Assembly: GCA_947492385.1 (NCBI GenBank)
Contig: CANLMX010000016.1
Span: 1-42,981, forward strand
Direction of reading: 5' to 3'
DNA from: Planctomycetaceae bacterium
GTDB taxonomy: Bacteria; Planctomycetota; Phycisphaerae; Phycisphaerales; SM1A02
Length of the DNA: 42,981 bases
Shown here: piece by piece, positions 8,285-16,521 of the stretch
Layout of the letters: each line of letters begins with the position of its first letter
Position numbering within the stretch: position 1 is the stretch's first letter
Notes under the pieces: generated by a model
The model's input: only the letters and a program-made list of their open reading frames with translations
Told to the model about the DNA's origin: nothing
The model's database searches: none
Translations under genes and position numbers: made by a program

Positions 8285-9967
8285 CTACTTGCGTGGCGCA
8301 CCCGGCAGTCGCCACACCCACACCTCGTAGCGCGTACCGGCCTGGTCGTACCTCGGCGGGACCCCGGGCGCCGTGATCGGCGGCGGCGGTGCGAAAGCCA
8401 TCGCGACGAGGCGGCCGTCGCGCGACGTGCTGGGCCGGTCGTAGAACCCGTGCGGCCAACGCCCGATGGCCAAGGCCTCGGCCTTGCTCTCCAAGCCGGC
8501 AACCAGCGGGCCGAATCCGCCGAGGCGCCCGCGCACCTCCGCCCGTTCGACCCCTTCGCTGTTCGTGACCAACGCGACGAGCATCGCCTCGTGCGGCGGG
8601 TCGATGGCCTGCATGGCCTCGAGGCGCAGAATCGGAACGGCCCTAGACGGCACGCACGCGCCGTCCTCCAGCCGAAGGCTGAGCCTCGTCGTCGCGACGA
8701 ACACCCCGTCCGCAGTGATCGACGGTTTGAAGTCGCGCCAGAATCCGCTGCCCCAACTGTCGACGGCGCCGTCCGGGCATGCGCGTGTCCCGAACCGGGT
8801 GACTGTTCCCCCGCGGCCTGCGAAGCAATGGTCGACGGCATCCAGACGGCCGATCGACTTGGCGTCCTTGGCGAGGGCGGCCATGGCCCACGATGCCGGC
8901 CCGCCGTCCGGCGGGTCGGCGACCGCTGCGACCAGCATGCGGTGGACCATGACGTTCGAGGGTCCGACCGGTTCGTTCCACGTCACGTCACCCACGGTGC
9001 GCACGGGGTCGCGTGCGCCCGGTCGGCAGTCGACCGAGAGCACCCGCGCGCGAAGGACCGAATCGACGAGGGTGGTCCCGTCGACGCCGGGCACGCCGAC
9101 CAGCGTGGCGAACGTGACCGTGAGCCGGTTCGACCGGTCCGCCCAGCCATGCATCCGGAAGCTGCCTGACTGTGAGGTGCTGAGGGTGACCTCATGCGTT
9201 GAGCGCGTCGCGAACTCCGCGACGCGCAATACGTTCGGCGTGGATGCGTGGTCGAGGCGCAGCCATGCGGCGCGCGTGCCGTCGGGCGCCAGCGTGAAGT
9301 CCTGGTCGAAGCCCGGGCGGTCCTCGACGATCGACCACTCGGGCGCCGCGGCCCACGGGGTGCCCGCGGCCGGCACTCGCCACACGTCCATCCTCGAGCC
9401 GATGGACGGCCGGTAGGGCAGCGGCCGCCAGAGGGGCCATGCGCCCGAGACTCGATCAAGTCCCGCCACCGGCCACGTGTCGGTGCGCAGTGCCATCGAG
9501 GGTCCGTTGGCGCGGCTCGCGAAGTACCCGATGCCCATCGCGGCCATGGCCACGGCCGCGAGCGCCCACGGCCACGCGCGCACCGCCTGCACCGTCCGCG
9601 CGCGACCTCGCACGCGATCCGCACCCCCGTCGAGCCCGGCTCCGCACTCGGGGCAGGCCTTGCCGGGGGCGACGTCGCCCACGTCGTAGTTGCACTTCCC
9701 GCAGTACGCGCGCCCCGCGACCTGCGGCCGCTTCACGATGCGCCGCGCAAGCAGCGCGAGCCAGAGCACCCCCACCAGCCCGACGGCCAGCGCGAGGTCC
9801 ATGCCATGGGTGTGCCAGAACGCACCCGGACCGAGGTCGACCGGGGACCGGATCACCAACCGGGTGCCGTCTTCGGTCCACCGGATGAGCACCGGGATCG
9901 CTTGGTCATCCGGCCGCGGTTCCAGCGGGATCCGGACCTCGGGATGCACGGCTGCGGAGGATTCCAC
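8285..9967 (-). CDS. Membrane protein with zinc ribbon, unknown function
   Basis: About 560 residues; I do not recognise a named family. Two hydrophobic segments (about residues 54-77 and 132-150) flank a zinc ribbon with CGKCNYD and CPECG cysteine pairs (about residues 89-108). The remaining 400 residues are Trp-, Asp- and Arg-rich and read like an extracytoplasmic beta-propeller or WD/TolB-like domain (for example WSIVEDRPGFDQDFTLAPDG), but this is not certain. I chose GTG 9967 because TAAGAT ends exactly 7 nt before it; an ATG at 9976 would add three residues and sits inside that hexamer. The stop is TAG, rare in this window. The glycosyltransferase gene follows after 9 bases. Confidence 0.75.
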   Translation of the reverse strand: MESSAAVHPEVRIPLEPRPDDQAIPVLIRWTEDGTRLVIRSPVDLGPGAFWHTHGMDLALAVGLVGVLWLALLARRIVKRPQVAGRAYCGKCNYDVGDVAPGKACPECGAGLDGGADRVRGRARTVQAVRAWPWALAAVAMAAMGIGYFASRANGPSMALRTDTWPVAGLDRVSGAWPLWRPLPYRPSIGSRMDVWRVPAAGTPWAAAPEWSIVEDRPGFDQDFTLAPDGTRAAWLRLDHASTPNVLRVAEFATRSTHEVTLSTSQSGSFRMHGWADRSNRLTVTFATLVGVPGVDGTTLVDSVLRARVLSVDCRPGARDPVRTVGDVTWNEPVGPSNVMVHRMLVAAVADPPDGGPASWAMAALAKDAKSIGRLDAVDHCFAGRGGTVTRFGTRACPDGAVDSWGSGFWRDFKPSITADGVFVATTRLSLRLEDGACVPSRAVPILRLEAMQAIDPPHEAMLVALVTNSEGVERAEVRGRLGGFGPLVAGLESKAEALAIGRWPHGFYDRPSTSRDGRLVAMAFAPPPPITAPGVPPRYDQAGTRYEVWVWRLPGAPRK

Positions 9968-9974
9968 GCCGCGC

Positions 9975-9980
9975 ATCTTA
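9975..9980 (-). promoter_or_regulatory. -10 box (TAAGAT) of the zinc-ribbon gene
   Basis: The hexamer ends 7 nt before GTG 9967 with no Shine-Dalgarno between them. It overlaps the -10 box of the divergent prepilin gene by two bases. Confidence 0.5.
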
Positions 9981-9984
9981 TGCT
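9979..9984 (+). promoter_or_regulatory. -10 box (TATGCT) of the prepilin gene
   Basis: Ends 7 nt before ATG 9992; the same hexamer and spacing occur before the TolC-like gene at 30215. Confidence 0.55.
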
Positions 9985-9991
9985 TGGGCGC

Positions 9992-10837
9992 ATGCGTTCC
10001 CGTGCGCGCGCGTTCACCCTGGTCGAGATGCTGGTCACGGTCGGCATCATCGCGCTTCTCATGGGCATCCTGCTGCCCGGACTCCGTGCGGCGCGGCGTG
10101 CGTCATATGCCACCACCAGCCAGTCCAACCTGCGCCAGTGGGGCGTCGCGATGGGTGCATGGATGGCGAGCAACGACGACGCGTTCCCGTGGGAGGGCAG
10201 CAAGGTCGCGGCCGACATGGGGTCGAACCTCGCCGTGCGCGAGTTCTGGCCGAACGCGCTTCCGTCGATGCTCGGGATCGACACGTATGCCGAGATGTGC
10301 GAGCGCGCGTTCCAGGCGCAGTCGACCATCGAGACGTGGAACGCACCCGGCAGCGTGTGGAGCGACCCCGCCGCCGAGCCGAACCGCGACGGGCCGTACA
10401 CCTTCGGGACCGCGGGCCCGGAAGGCGTGTTCCGCCAGTTCTTCTTCTCGTATGCAATGAACTACCGGCTGAACCAGACCCTGCTGATGCAGGCCGGGGT
10501 CCCCGAGGCCTCGCGCGACGTCACCATGCGCATGGCGCAGGTCGGCCAGCCCGACAAGACGGTGTTCATGCTCGAACTGCGGGCCAGCGACACCGAGCTG
10601 CCGCCGAACGACCCGCACCGCAACGGTGCGCTCGACCGCGCGATCTGCGGTTGGAAGAAGTTCGCCGCACGCCACAACGGGGGCGGGCACATGACCTTCG
10701 CCGACGGCCACGTCGCGTGGTACTCGAACGAACAGGCGACCACGAACGTGCAGGGCAGCCGCGACCCCGCGACCCCCGGCGGCGACTGGAACACCAGCGT
10801 GCTCGTGTGGGACGCGCTCGGTCCGGCGCTGAACTGA
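9992..10837 (+). CDS. Prepilin-type (type II pseudopilin-like) protein
   Basis: 281 residues. A short basic leader (MRSRARA) is followed by the prepilin peptidase site and methylated-Phe helix FTLVEMLVTVGIIALLMGI, with Glu at position 5 of the mature protein. The C-terminal part contains ARHNGGGHMTFADGHVAWYS, the His-X9-Asp-Gly style ending of many Planctomycetota pseudopilins. It is expected to be processed by a prepilin peptidase and to sit in the inner membrane or a fibre, perhaps with a type II secretion system; no other pilus genes are nearby. An in-frame ATG at 9980 would add four residues but lies in the -10 box. Confidence 0.88.
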   Translation: MRSRARAFTLVEMLVTVGIIALLMGILLPGLRAARRASYATTSQSNLRQWGVAMGAWMASNDDAFPWEGSKVAADMGSNLAVREFWPNALPSMLGIDTYAEMCERAFQAQSTIETWNAPGSVWSDPAAEPNRDGPYTFGTAGPEGVFRQFFFSYAMNYRLNQTLLMQAGVPEASRDVTMRMAQVGQPDKTVFMLELRASDTELPPNDPHRNGALDRAICGWKKFAARHNGGGHMTFADGHVAWYSNEQATTNVQGSRDPATPGGDWNTSVLVWDALGPALN

Positions 10838-10850
10838 GAGCGTCGCTCAG
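10834..10850. terminator. Short inverted repeat spanning both stop codons
   Basis: CTGAG (10834-10838) faces CTCAG (10846-10850). The arms contain the TGA stops of the prepilin gene and of yjdF. The stem is short and has no T run, so terminator function is weakly supported. Confidence 0.3.
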
Positions 10851-11512
10851 GCGCCCGCGCGTGCGGCCCGTCGTTCGCCCAGCTGCCGCAACTGGCGCTC
10901 GTGGAGGTCGGTCAGCCCCGCGAAGGCGCCGATGGACGCGACGGACCCGATCAGGCAGCACAGCATGTCCCACTGCGCGTCCCACGGGTCGCCCTGCGTC
11001 CCGAGGAACGCGTCGGCGGCATGGCCAAGCGACACGCTCGCGCCCCATTCGAGCATCTCGAAGATCGCGCTGAAAGCGAGCGCGCACGCGACACAGAGCA
11101 CGGGCAGCCAGCCGCCCGGTGCCAGCGGGCTGGTGCGCCGCAGCAGTTCGCGCGCCAGGATCGCCGGCACGAACCCCTGCATGAAGTGGCCGATGCGGTC
11201 GTAGTGGTTGCGCGCGAGCCCGAGCGCGTCGCGCACCCAGTCGCCCAGCGGCACACGCTCGTAGGTCCAGTGCGCGCCGGCCAGCAGCACCAGCGCGTGC
11301 GCCGCGAGCAGCACCTGCAGGAGCGGCGTGATGCCGCGCCGCGCACCCACCCACGCCGCGAGCGGGACGCCCGCGAGCACCCACGATGCTTCCAGCCACC
11401 ACGTGAGCCGGTCCGCCGCGCCCACGCGGCTGAGCGCCGTCGCGGCGATCACCGCGGCGACCAGGACCGCGCCGAGCGGGGAGCGGCGGGCGCTCGGGAG
11501 GGCGTCGCTCAC
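10847..11512 (-). CDS. yjdF: DUF2238 / YjdF-family membrane protein
   Basis: 221 residues with about six hydrophobic helices. The family motifs NHYDRIGHFMQGFVPAI (near residue 95) and FLGTQGDPWDAQWDM (near residue 175) are clear, with a conserved Glu-Trp between them. The biochemical role of the family is not established to my knowledge. The GTG start overlaps the thrS stop (GTGA), making it the last gene of pyrH-frr-nrdR-thrS-yjdF. It converges with the prepilin gene, stops nine bases apart. Confidence 0.85.
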   Translation of the reverse strand: MSDALPSARRSPLGAVLVAAVIAATALSRVGAADRLTWWLEASWVLAGVPLAAWVGARRGITPLLQVLLAAHALVLLAGAHWTYERVPLGDWVRDALGLARNHYDRIGHFMQGFVPAILARELLRRTSPLAPGGWLPVLCVACALAFSAIFEMLEWGASVSLGHAADAFLGTQGDPWDAQWDMLCCLIGSVASIGAFAGLTDLHERQLRQLGERRAARAGA

Positions 11513-13578
11513 TTCCCGAACGCCGCCCGCACCGTCTCCGCGCCGCGCGTCCGGTACTCGCGGGCCAGCCCGTCGACGAATGCGTCGAAGCCGATCTCGC
11601 CGAGGTTCGCCTCGATGCCGAACGCGCGCACGCTGACGGTGCGGCCCTCGGCGTCGCGCGGGCCGACCACGGCGAGGTAGGGCACCTTCATGTCGCTGGC
11701 GTCCTTGACCTTGCCCTGGATGCGGTCGTTCGACTCGTCGAGCGAGGCTCGCAGGCCCGCGGCCTTGAGCGCAGCGTGCAGTTCGCGCGCGTAGCCCGCG
11801 CTCTTCTCGCTGATCGGCAGCACCCGCACCTGCTCGGGCGCGAGCCACACCGGGAATGCGCCCGCGAAGTGCTCGATGAGGCATCCGCAGAACCGCTCCA
11901 TGCTGCCGAACGGCGCGCGGTGGATCATTACCGGGCGGTGCTGCTGGTTGTCCGCGCCCACGTAGTGCAGGTCGAAGCGCTCGGGCAGGTTGTAGTCCAC
12001 CTGCACCGTTCCCAGCTGCCAGCTGCGGCCGATCACGTCCTTCACGACGAAGTCGATCTTCGGCCCGTAGAACGCGGCCTCGCCGGGCTCCTCGCTGAAC
12101 GGCACGCCGAGCGTGCGCGCGGCGGTGCGGCACGCCTCCTCGGCCTTGTCCCAGTTGCGGGGGTCACCGACGTACTTCGCGCTGTCCGGGTCCCGGAGCC
12201 CGACGCGCACGCGGTAGTCGTTCATGCCTAGCGTCCCGAAGATGAGCTTCACTAGGCTCAGGCAGCCGAGCAGTTCGCCGGCCACCTGGTCCTCGCGGCA
12301 GAAGAGGTGCGCGTCGTCCTGCGTGAATCCGCGGACGCGCGTCATGCCCCCGATCTCGCCCGACTGCTCCCAGCGGTACACGGTGCCGAACTCGCTCAGG
12401 CGCACTGGCATGTCGCGGTAGCTGTGCGGCGCGCTCGCGAAGATGCGGATGTGGTGCGGGCAGTTCATCGGCTTCAGGAGGTAGCCGTCGATCTCGCCCT
12501 TCTCGAGGCGGTTGGCGAGTTCGCCGCACGTGCAGCCTTCCTTCGCGAGCGCGGCGAGCTGGTCATGCTCGATGACCGGCGGGTACTGGCTCTCGCGGTA
12601 GTAGGGGAAGTGGCCGCTGGTGCGGTACAGGTCGAGCTTGCCGATGTGCGGCGTGAAGACCTGCGTGTAGCCCTGCTTGCGCAGCTCGTCGCTGATGAAG
12701 TTCTGGAGCTCCTGGCGCACGATTGCGCCGTTCGGGGTCCAGAGCACCAGGCCCTGGCCGACCATCTCGTCGATGTGGAAGAGCCGGAGCTGCTTGCCGA
12801 GCACGCGGTGGTCGCGCTTCTTCGCCTCGTCGAGCTGCGTCAGGTGCGCGGCCAGCTCCTCCTTCGTCGCGAACGCGGTGCCGTAGACGCGCGTCAGGCG
12901 GTCGAGCGTCTCGTCGCCCTTCCAGTAGCTCGATGCCAGGCTCATCACCTTGAATGCACCGATCTTCCCGGTGAAGGGCACGTGCGGGCCGCGGCAGAGG
13001 TCTTCCCAGTGGGTTCCGGGCGTGCCCGTGGCATACCAGCTGAGTGACGTGCTGCCGGCCTCCTGCGCGCGCTCCGCGTTGTCGACCTTGAACTTGCTGC
13101 CCTCGGCCTGCAGCTTCTCCATGCCCTTCGCGGCTGGAAGCTCGTACCGCGTGAACGGCCGGTTCTCCGCAACGATCCTCGCCATCTCGGCCTCGATCGC
13201 CGGGAAGTCGTCGGTGCTGATCGCCTTGCCGCCCTCGAAGCTGATGTCGTAGTAGAAGCCCGTCTCGAGCGGCGGCCCGTACACCAGCCTGACGTGGGGG
13301 AACAACTTCTGGATGGCTTCGGCCATCACGTGCGCGGTGCTGTGGCGGATCAGGAACAGGGCGTCCGCGTCGGCGCCGCCTTCGCGCTTCTTCGGCGTCA
13401 CGATGGCCAGCGCGCAGTCACGGTCGAGCACCGTCGCAAGGTCGCGCAGCTCGCCGTCGACCTTGGCGCCCACCGCGGCCTTCGCGAGGCCTGCGCCGAT
13501 GGACGCGGCCACCTCGGCGGCGGTGACGGGGTTGCTGAACTCCTTGACGGAACCGTCGGGAAGCGTGATCCGGGGCAT
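11509..13578 (-). CDS. thrS: Threonine-tRNA ligase
   Basis: Charges tRNA-Thr. 689 residues with the full bacterial layout: TGS domain (MPRITLPDGSVKEFSNPVTAAE), editing domain with RHSTAHVMAEA, class II catalytic core with LKPMNCPHH (zinc Cys), RVRGFTQDDAH and IHRAPFGSMERF, and a C-terminal anticodon domain with KVPYLAVVGPRDAE. Between YYRES and YLLKPMNCP there is an insertion of about 30 residues (near 345-375) with a CTC pair, absent from the E. coli enzyme as I recall it. TACCCT stands 10 nt before the ATG, but the gene lies only 18 bases after nrdR and is probably cotranscribed. Confidence 0.96.
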   Translation of the reverse strand: MPRITLPDGSVKEFSNPVTAAEVAASIGAGLAKAAVGAKVDGELRDLATVLDRDCALAIVTPKKREGGADADALFLIRHSTAHVMAEAIQKLFPHVRLVYGPPLETGFYYDISFEGGKAISTDDFPAIEAEMARIVAENRPFTRYELPAAKGMEKLQAEGSKFKVDNAERAQEAGSTSLSWYATGTPGTHWEDLCRGPHVPFTGKIGAFKVMSLASSYWKGDETLDRLTRVYGTAFATKEELAAHLTQLDEAKKRDHRVLGKQLRLFHIDEMVGQGLVLWTPNGAIVRQELQNFISDELRKQGYTQVFTPHIGKLDLYRTSGHFPYYRESQYPPVIEHDQLAALAKEGCTCGELANRLEKGEIDGYLLKPMNCPHHIRIFASAPHSYRDMPVRLSEFGTVYRWEQSGEIGGMTRVRGFTQDDAHLFCREDQVAGELLGCLSLVKLIFGTLGMNDYRVRVGLRDPDSAKYVGDPRNWDKAEEACRTAARTLGVPFSEEPGEAAFYGPKIDFVVKDVIGRSWQLGTVQVDYNLPERFDLHYVGADNQQHRPVMIHRAPFGSMERFCGCLIEHFAGAFPVWLAPEQVRVLPISEKSAGYARELHAALKAAGLRASLDESNDRIQGKVKDASDMKVPYLAVVGPRDAEGRTVSVRAFGIEANLGEIGFDAFVDGLAREYRTRGAETVRAAFGK

Positions 13579-13596
13579 GGAGCCGGGCAGGGTACG

Positions 13597-14085
13597 TCAG
13601 AACAGGTCCGGCTGTCCCGGCTCGGGCACCGGGCGCTCGGCGAGATCGTCGATCTCCCGCTGGAACTCGCCTGCCGAACTGAACTGGTAGTACTCGCTCG
13701 CGAACCGGATGTAGGCGACGTGGTCGATGGCCCGGAGCTTGTCGGCCACGCGCTTGCCGATCGCCAGGCTCGGGACCTCGCGCTCGAACTCGCGGTGCAT
13801 CTCCTCCTCGACCTCGCGGACCAGGCGTTCCTTGGCGTCGGCCGGCACCGGGCGCTTGCCGCACGCGGCGGCCAGGCCGCGCATCACCTTCTCGGGGTCG
13901 AACGGGACGCGCGTTCCGTCGCGCTTGACCACCATCAGCCGCTCGGTGCGCTCGACGCGTTCGTAGGTGGTGAAGCGCTTGCCGCACGCCAGGCACTCGC
14001 GCCGCCGCCGGATGGCGTCGCCCGAGTCGCTCGGGCGGCTGTCGGTCACCTTGTCCTTGTCGCGCTCGCAGTAGGGGCAACGCAT
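13597..14085 (-). CDS. nrdR: Transcriptional repressor NrdR
   Basis: Nucleotide-sensing repressor of ribonucleotide reductase genes. 162 residues. An N-terminal zinc ribbon (MRCPYCERD and CLACGKRF, Cys pairs at 3/6 and 32/35) is followed by RFTTYERVE and an ATP-cone domain (MVVKRDGTRVPFDPEKV). I saw no NrdR box in this window, so its targets lie elsewhere. The start is the ATG just before the first zinc cysteine pair; longer in-frame extensions run into frr. It lies 13 bases after frr. Confidence 0.95.
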   Translation of the reverse strand: MRCPYCERDKDKVTDSRPSDSGDAIRRRRECLACGKRFTTYERVERTERLMVVKRDGTRVPFDPEKVMRGLAAACGKRPVPADAKERLVREVEEEMHREFEREVPSLAIGKRVADKLRAIDHVAYIRFASEYYQFSSAGEFQREIDDLAERPVPEPGQPDLF

Positions 14086-14098
14086 GGGGCGGGCCCGC

Positions 14099-14665
14099 TC
14101 AGACTTCCTCGATCTCGGCGATCTTCTTCTCCGCCAGCGCGTCGATCTTCGCGGTGTACTGCTTGGTGAGCTCGTCCACCGACTCCTTCGCGCCCTTTGC
14201 CTGATCCTCCGTGACACCGGCCTTCTTGTCGGCCAGCAGCCCATCGATCGCCTTGTTGGCGTCGCGGCGCTCGTTGCGCACCACGACCTTCGACTCCTCG
14301 GCCATCTTCTTGACCTGGACCGAGAGCTGCTTGCGGCGGTCGGCGCTGGGGGCAGGCACGCTCACGCGCACCGCGTTGCCCTCGGCCACCGCGCGCACGC
14401 CGATCCCGGCGCTCTCGATGGCTTTCACGATCTCGGACTTGGAGCCCGGGTCGAAGGGCTTCACCACGAGCGTCGTCGCGTCGGCGACGGTGATGCCGGC
14501 GAGCTCGCGCAGGTCGGTGCTCGATCCGTAGTAGTCCACCTTGACGTACTCGACGAGCGCGGTCGTGGCGCGGCCGGTGCGGACGCCGCGCAATTCGCGC
14601 TGGAAGTAGTCCACGCCCGTGTTCATGCGGTCCTCGGCCTCGAGCAGCACGGTGTCGATGTCCAT
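14099..14665 (-). CDS. frr: Ribosome recycling factor
   Basis: Splits the post-termination ribosome together with EF-G. 188 residues, normal length. The hallmarks ELRGVRTGRATTALVE, DLRELAGITVADATTLVV and RRDANKAIDGL are in order, and the C-terminus ends in the acidic EIEEV. The ATG is preceded by AGGA with 7-nt spacing. pyrH lies 12 bases upstream; the pyrH-frr order is conserved in many bacteria. Confidence 0.96.
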   Translation of the reverse strand: MDIDTVLLEAEDRMNTGVDYFQRELRGVRTGRATTALVEYVKVDYYGSSTDLRELAGITVADATTLVVKPFDPGSKSEIVKAIESAGIGVRAVAEGNAVRVSVPAPSADRRKQLSVQVKKMAEESKVVVRNERRDANKAIDGLLADKKAGVTEDQAKGAKESVDELTKQYTAKIDALAEKKIAEIEEV

Positions 14666-14677
14666 GTCGGTGTCCTG

Positions 14678-15403
14678 TCAGTTGGTGACCACGGTGCCGA
14701 CGGACGAGTCGCCCTCGAGCACGCGCTGGATGTTTCCCTTGCGCCGGAAGTCGAACACGACCACCGGGACCTCGTGCTCCATGCACATCGTGAGCGCGGT
14801 GAGGTCCATCACCGCCAGCTGCCGTTCGATCGCCTGCGCGAACGTGAGCCGCTCGAACCGCGTCGCCTTCGGGTCCTTCTTCGGGTCCGCGGTGTAGATG
14901 CCGTCGACCTTCGTGGCCTTCAGGATGGCCTGCGCACCGAGCTCGATGCCGCGCAGGCTCGCGCAGGTGTCGGTCGTGAAGAACGGGTTGCCGGTGCCCG
15001 CCACCAGGATCACCACGCGCCCCTTCTCGAGGTGGCGGACCGCGCGCGCCCGGATGAAGGGCTCGGCCACGGCAGGCAGGTTGATGGCGCTCATGACGCG
15101 CGCCTCGATGCCGAGGTGGCCGAGCGCTTCCTTCAGCGCGAGGCCGTTGATGACCGTGCCGAGCATCCCCATGTAGTCGGCGGTCGACTGGTCGATCGTG
15201 CCGGCCTCGGCCAGGCGCGCGCCGCGGATGATGTTGCCGCCGCCGACGACGACTGCCAGCTGGAGCGGGCTCGCCCCGCGGTATGCGTCGGCGATCTCCT
15301 GCGCGAGCAGCCCGAGCTCGACGGGATCGATGCCCAGCTCGCCGGGCTTCGAGAGGCTCTCGCCGCTCACCTTCAGGATCACTCGTTCGTACCGCTTGGC
15401 CAC
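14678..15403 (-). CDS. pyrH: UMP kinase
   Basis: Converts UMP to UDP in pyrimidine synthesis. 241 residues of amino-acid kinase fold: VILKVSGESL at the N-terminus, VVVGGGNIIRG near residue 50, GTGNPFFTTDT near 135, KATKVDGIYTADPK near 160, and VFDFRRKGNI near the end. The GTG start at 15403 has a strong GGAGG Shine-Dalgarno (15412-15408). It is the first gene of the pyrH-frr-nrdR-thrS-yjdF unit. The leader contains an 8-bp GC stem just upstream of the Shine-Dalgarno. Confidence 0.95.
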   Translation of the reverse strand: MAKRYERVILKVSGESLSKPGELGIDPVELGLLAQEIADAYRGASPLQLAVVVGGGNIIRGARLAEAGTIDQSTADYMGMLGTVINGLALKEALGHLGIEARVMSAINLPAVAEPFIRARAVRHLEKGRVVILVAGTGNPFFTTDTCASLRGIELGAQAILKATKVDGIYTADPKKDPKATRFERLTFAQAIERQLAVMDLTALTMCMEHEVPVVVFDFRRKGNIQRVLEGDSSVGTVVTN

Positions 15404-15424
15404 GCGTCCTCCATTGCGTTCGGC

Positions 15425-15448
15425 CCCGCGCCGCCACGGGGGCGCGGG
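15425..15448 (-). promoter_or_regulatory. GC hairpin in the pyrH leader
   Basis: Perfect 8-bp arms CCCGCGCC (15425-15432) and GGCGCGGG (15441-15448), with an 8-base loop, lie 13 bases upstream of the pyrH Shine-Dalgarno within the predicted mRNA leader. No T run follows, so a role in translation or mRNA stability is more likely than termination. Confidence 0.35.
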
Positions 15449-15458
15449 AGCCGGGCGG

Positions 15459-15514
15459 GCATGGTAGGTGTTCGCGTTGTCGCACGGCGGATGGGCCTCC
15501 GGCACCTACCATGC
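15459..15514. promoter_or_regulatory. 12-bp perfect inverted repeat holding divergent -10 boxes (pyrH / vWA gene)
   Basis: GCATGGTAGGTG (15459-15470) and its exact reverse complement (15503-15514) are separated by 32 bases. Each arm contains an outward-facing TACCAT hexamer: 15466-15461 towards pyrH and 15507-15512 towards the vWA gene, the latter ending 7 nt before GTG 15520. The symmetry could mean a shared operator, or simply two matched promoters. Confidence 0.6.
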
Positions 15515-15519
15515 GGTGC

Positions 15520-16521
15520 GTGTCCGACGCCGCCGCGAATCACCGGCAAGAGGCGCCCGTCCGCGGCCGCGACTCGTGGGCCTCGGGCGCGAGGTGGCTC
15601 CTGCTTGGGCTTGCGCTGAGCCTGCCGGTGCATGCGACGCTCCTGGTCTGGCTTGCGGTGACGCGCGTCGAGCGCCCAGGTCTCGGGCGCCCCGGAGACC
15701 AGGCCATCGAGATGGCGCTGCTGCCCCCGGACGACGCCGCGCCGTCGCCGGTCGCGGGCGCCGGCGCGGGCGCGGCCGCCGAATCGCCCGAGGTTCGGGC
15801 CGAGGCACGTGCCATCGACGCCGAGGCGTCGCAGGACCCGCTCGCGGCGGGGGCAGGCGAGGGGACCGGGCTCGGCGAGGGCGGCGCGGACGGGTTCGGC
15901 GGGTTCGGCCCGGGCGGGGGCGGTGGCAACGGCTTCGGCGGCGGCGGCGGTGCCGGAGGTGGTGGGGGCGGGGGCCTTGGCGGCGGTGCAGGCGGCACCA
16001 GCTTCTTCGGCGTCGGCGGGCGCGGGACGCGCTTCGCGTTCATCGTCGACAAGAGCGGTTCGATGGCGGGACGCATCGGCGAGGCGAAGGAGGAACTCCG
16101 GCGCGCCATCGCCGCGCTCCCGGACTACGCCAGCGTCTACGTCGTCTTCTACGACAGCGCCGAACCGCTTTCCTTCAGCGACCGGTGGGAGCGCGTGCGT
16201 TCGAGCATGATGCAGCGTCTGAAGAACTGGCTCGGCGAGGTCGGGCCGTCCGGCGGCACCGAGCCGGTGCCGGCCTTCCGGCGCGTGTTCTCGCTCGACG
16301 TGCGGCCGGACGTGATCTTCTTCCTTTCTGACGGCGAGATCCCGGACGACGACGTGGTGGCGATCCGGCAGATGAACGCGCGCGGGCGGAAGGTCACCAT
16401 CAACGCGATCGCGTTCGGCGACGAGGCGGGCGGTGCCCAGCTTCGCCAAGTGGCGCAGGAGGCCGACGGCGAGTTCCGGCAGGTTCGTGCGGGGCGCGCG
16501 CGCGAGCGGGGGCGGCCATGA
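15520..16521 (+). CDS. Membrane-anchored von Willebrand factor A protein
   Basis: 333 residues. One N-terminal membrane helix (about 25-47) is followed by an Ala/Pro linker and a very Gly-rich stretch (about 111-160). A vWA domain (about 170-325) then carries the metal-binding DKSGSM (177-182), GGTEPVPA (Thr 247) and FLSDGEI (Asp 271), so the metal site looks intact. The domain probably faces the periplasm. I chose GTG 15520 because TACCAT ends 7 nt before it; an ATG at 15511 lies in that hexamer. The stop overlaps the next gene by ATGA. Its role is unknown; no MoxR-type ATPase, the frequent partner of such proteins, is nearby. Confidence 0.85.
   Translation: MSDAAANHRQEAPVRGRDSWASGARWLLLGLALSLPVHATLLVWLAVTRVERPGLGRPGDQAIEMALLPPDDAAPSPVAGAGAGAAAESPEVRAEARAIDAEASQDPLAAGAGEGTGLGEGGADGFGGFGPGGGGGNGFGGGGGAGGGGGGGLGGGAGGTSFFGVGGRGTRFAFIVDKSGSMAGRIGEAKEELRRAIAALPDYASVYVVFYDSAEPLSFSDRWERVRSSMMQRLKNWLGEVGPSGGTEPVPAFRRVFSLDVRPDVIFFLSDGEIPDDDVVAIRQMNARGRKVTINAIAFGDEAGGAQLRQVAQEADGEFRQVRAGRARERGRP

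Noticed and set aside
5807..9169. 1120-codon open frame on the plus strand
   Set aside because: Runs antisense through yciA, infC and the glycosyltransferase, all with clear motifs; no family resemblance in its own product.
15850..16000. GGC-rich tandem-looking DNA
   Set aside because: It is the in-frame codons of a Gly-rich linker in the vWA protein, not an independent repeat element.
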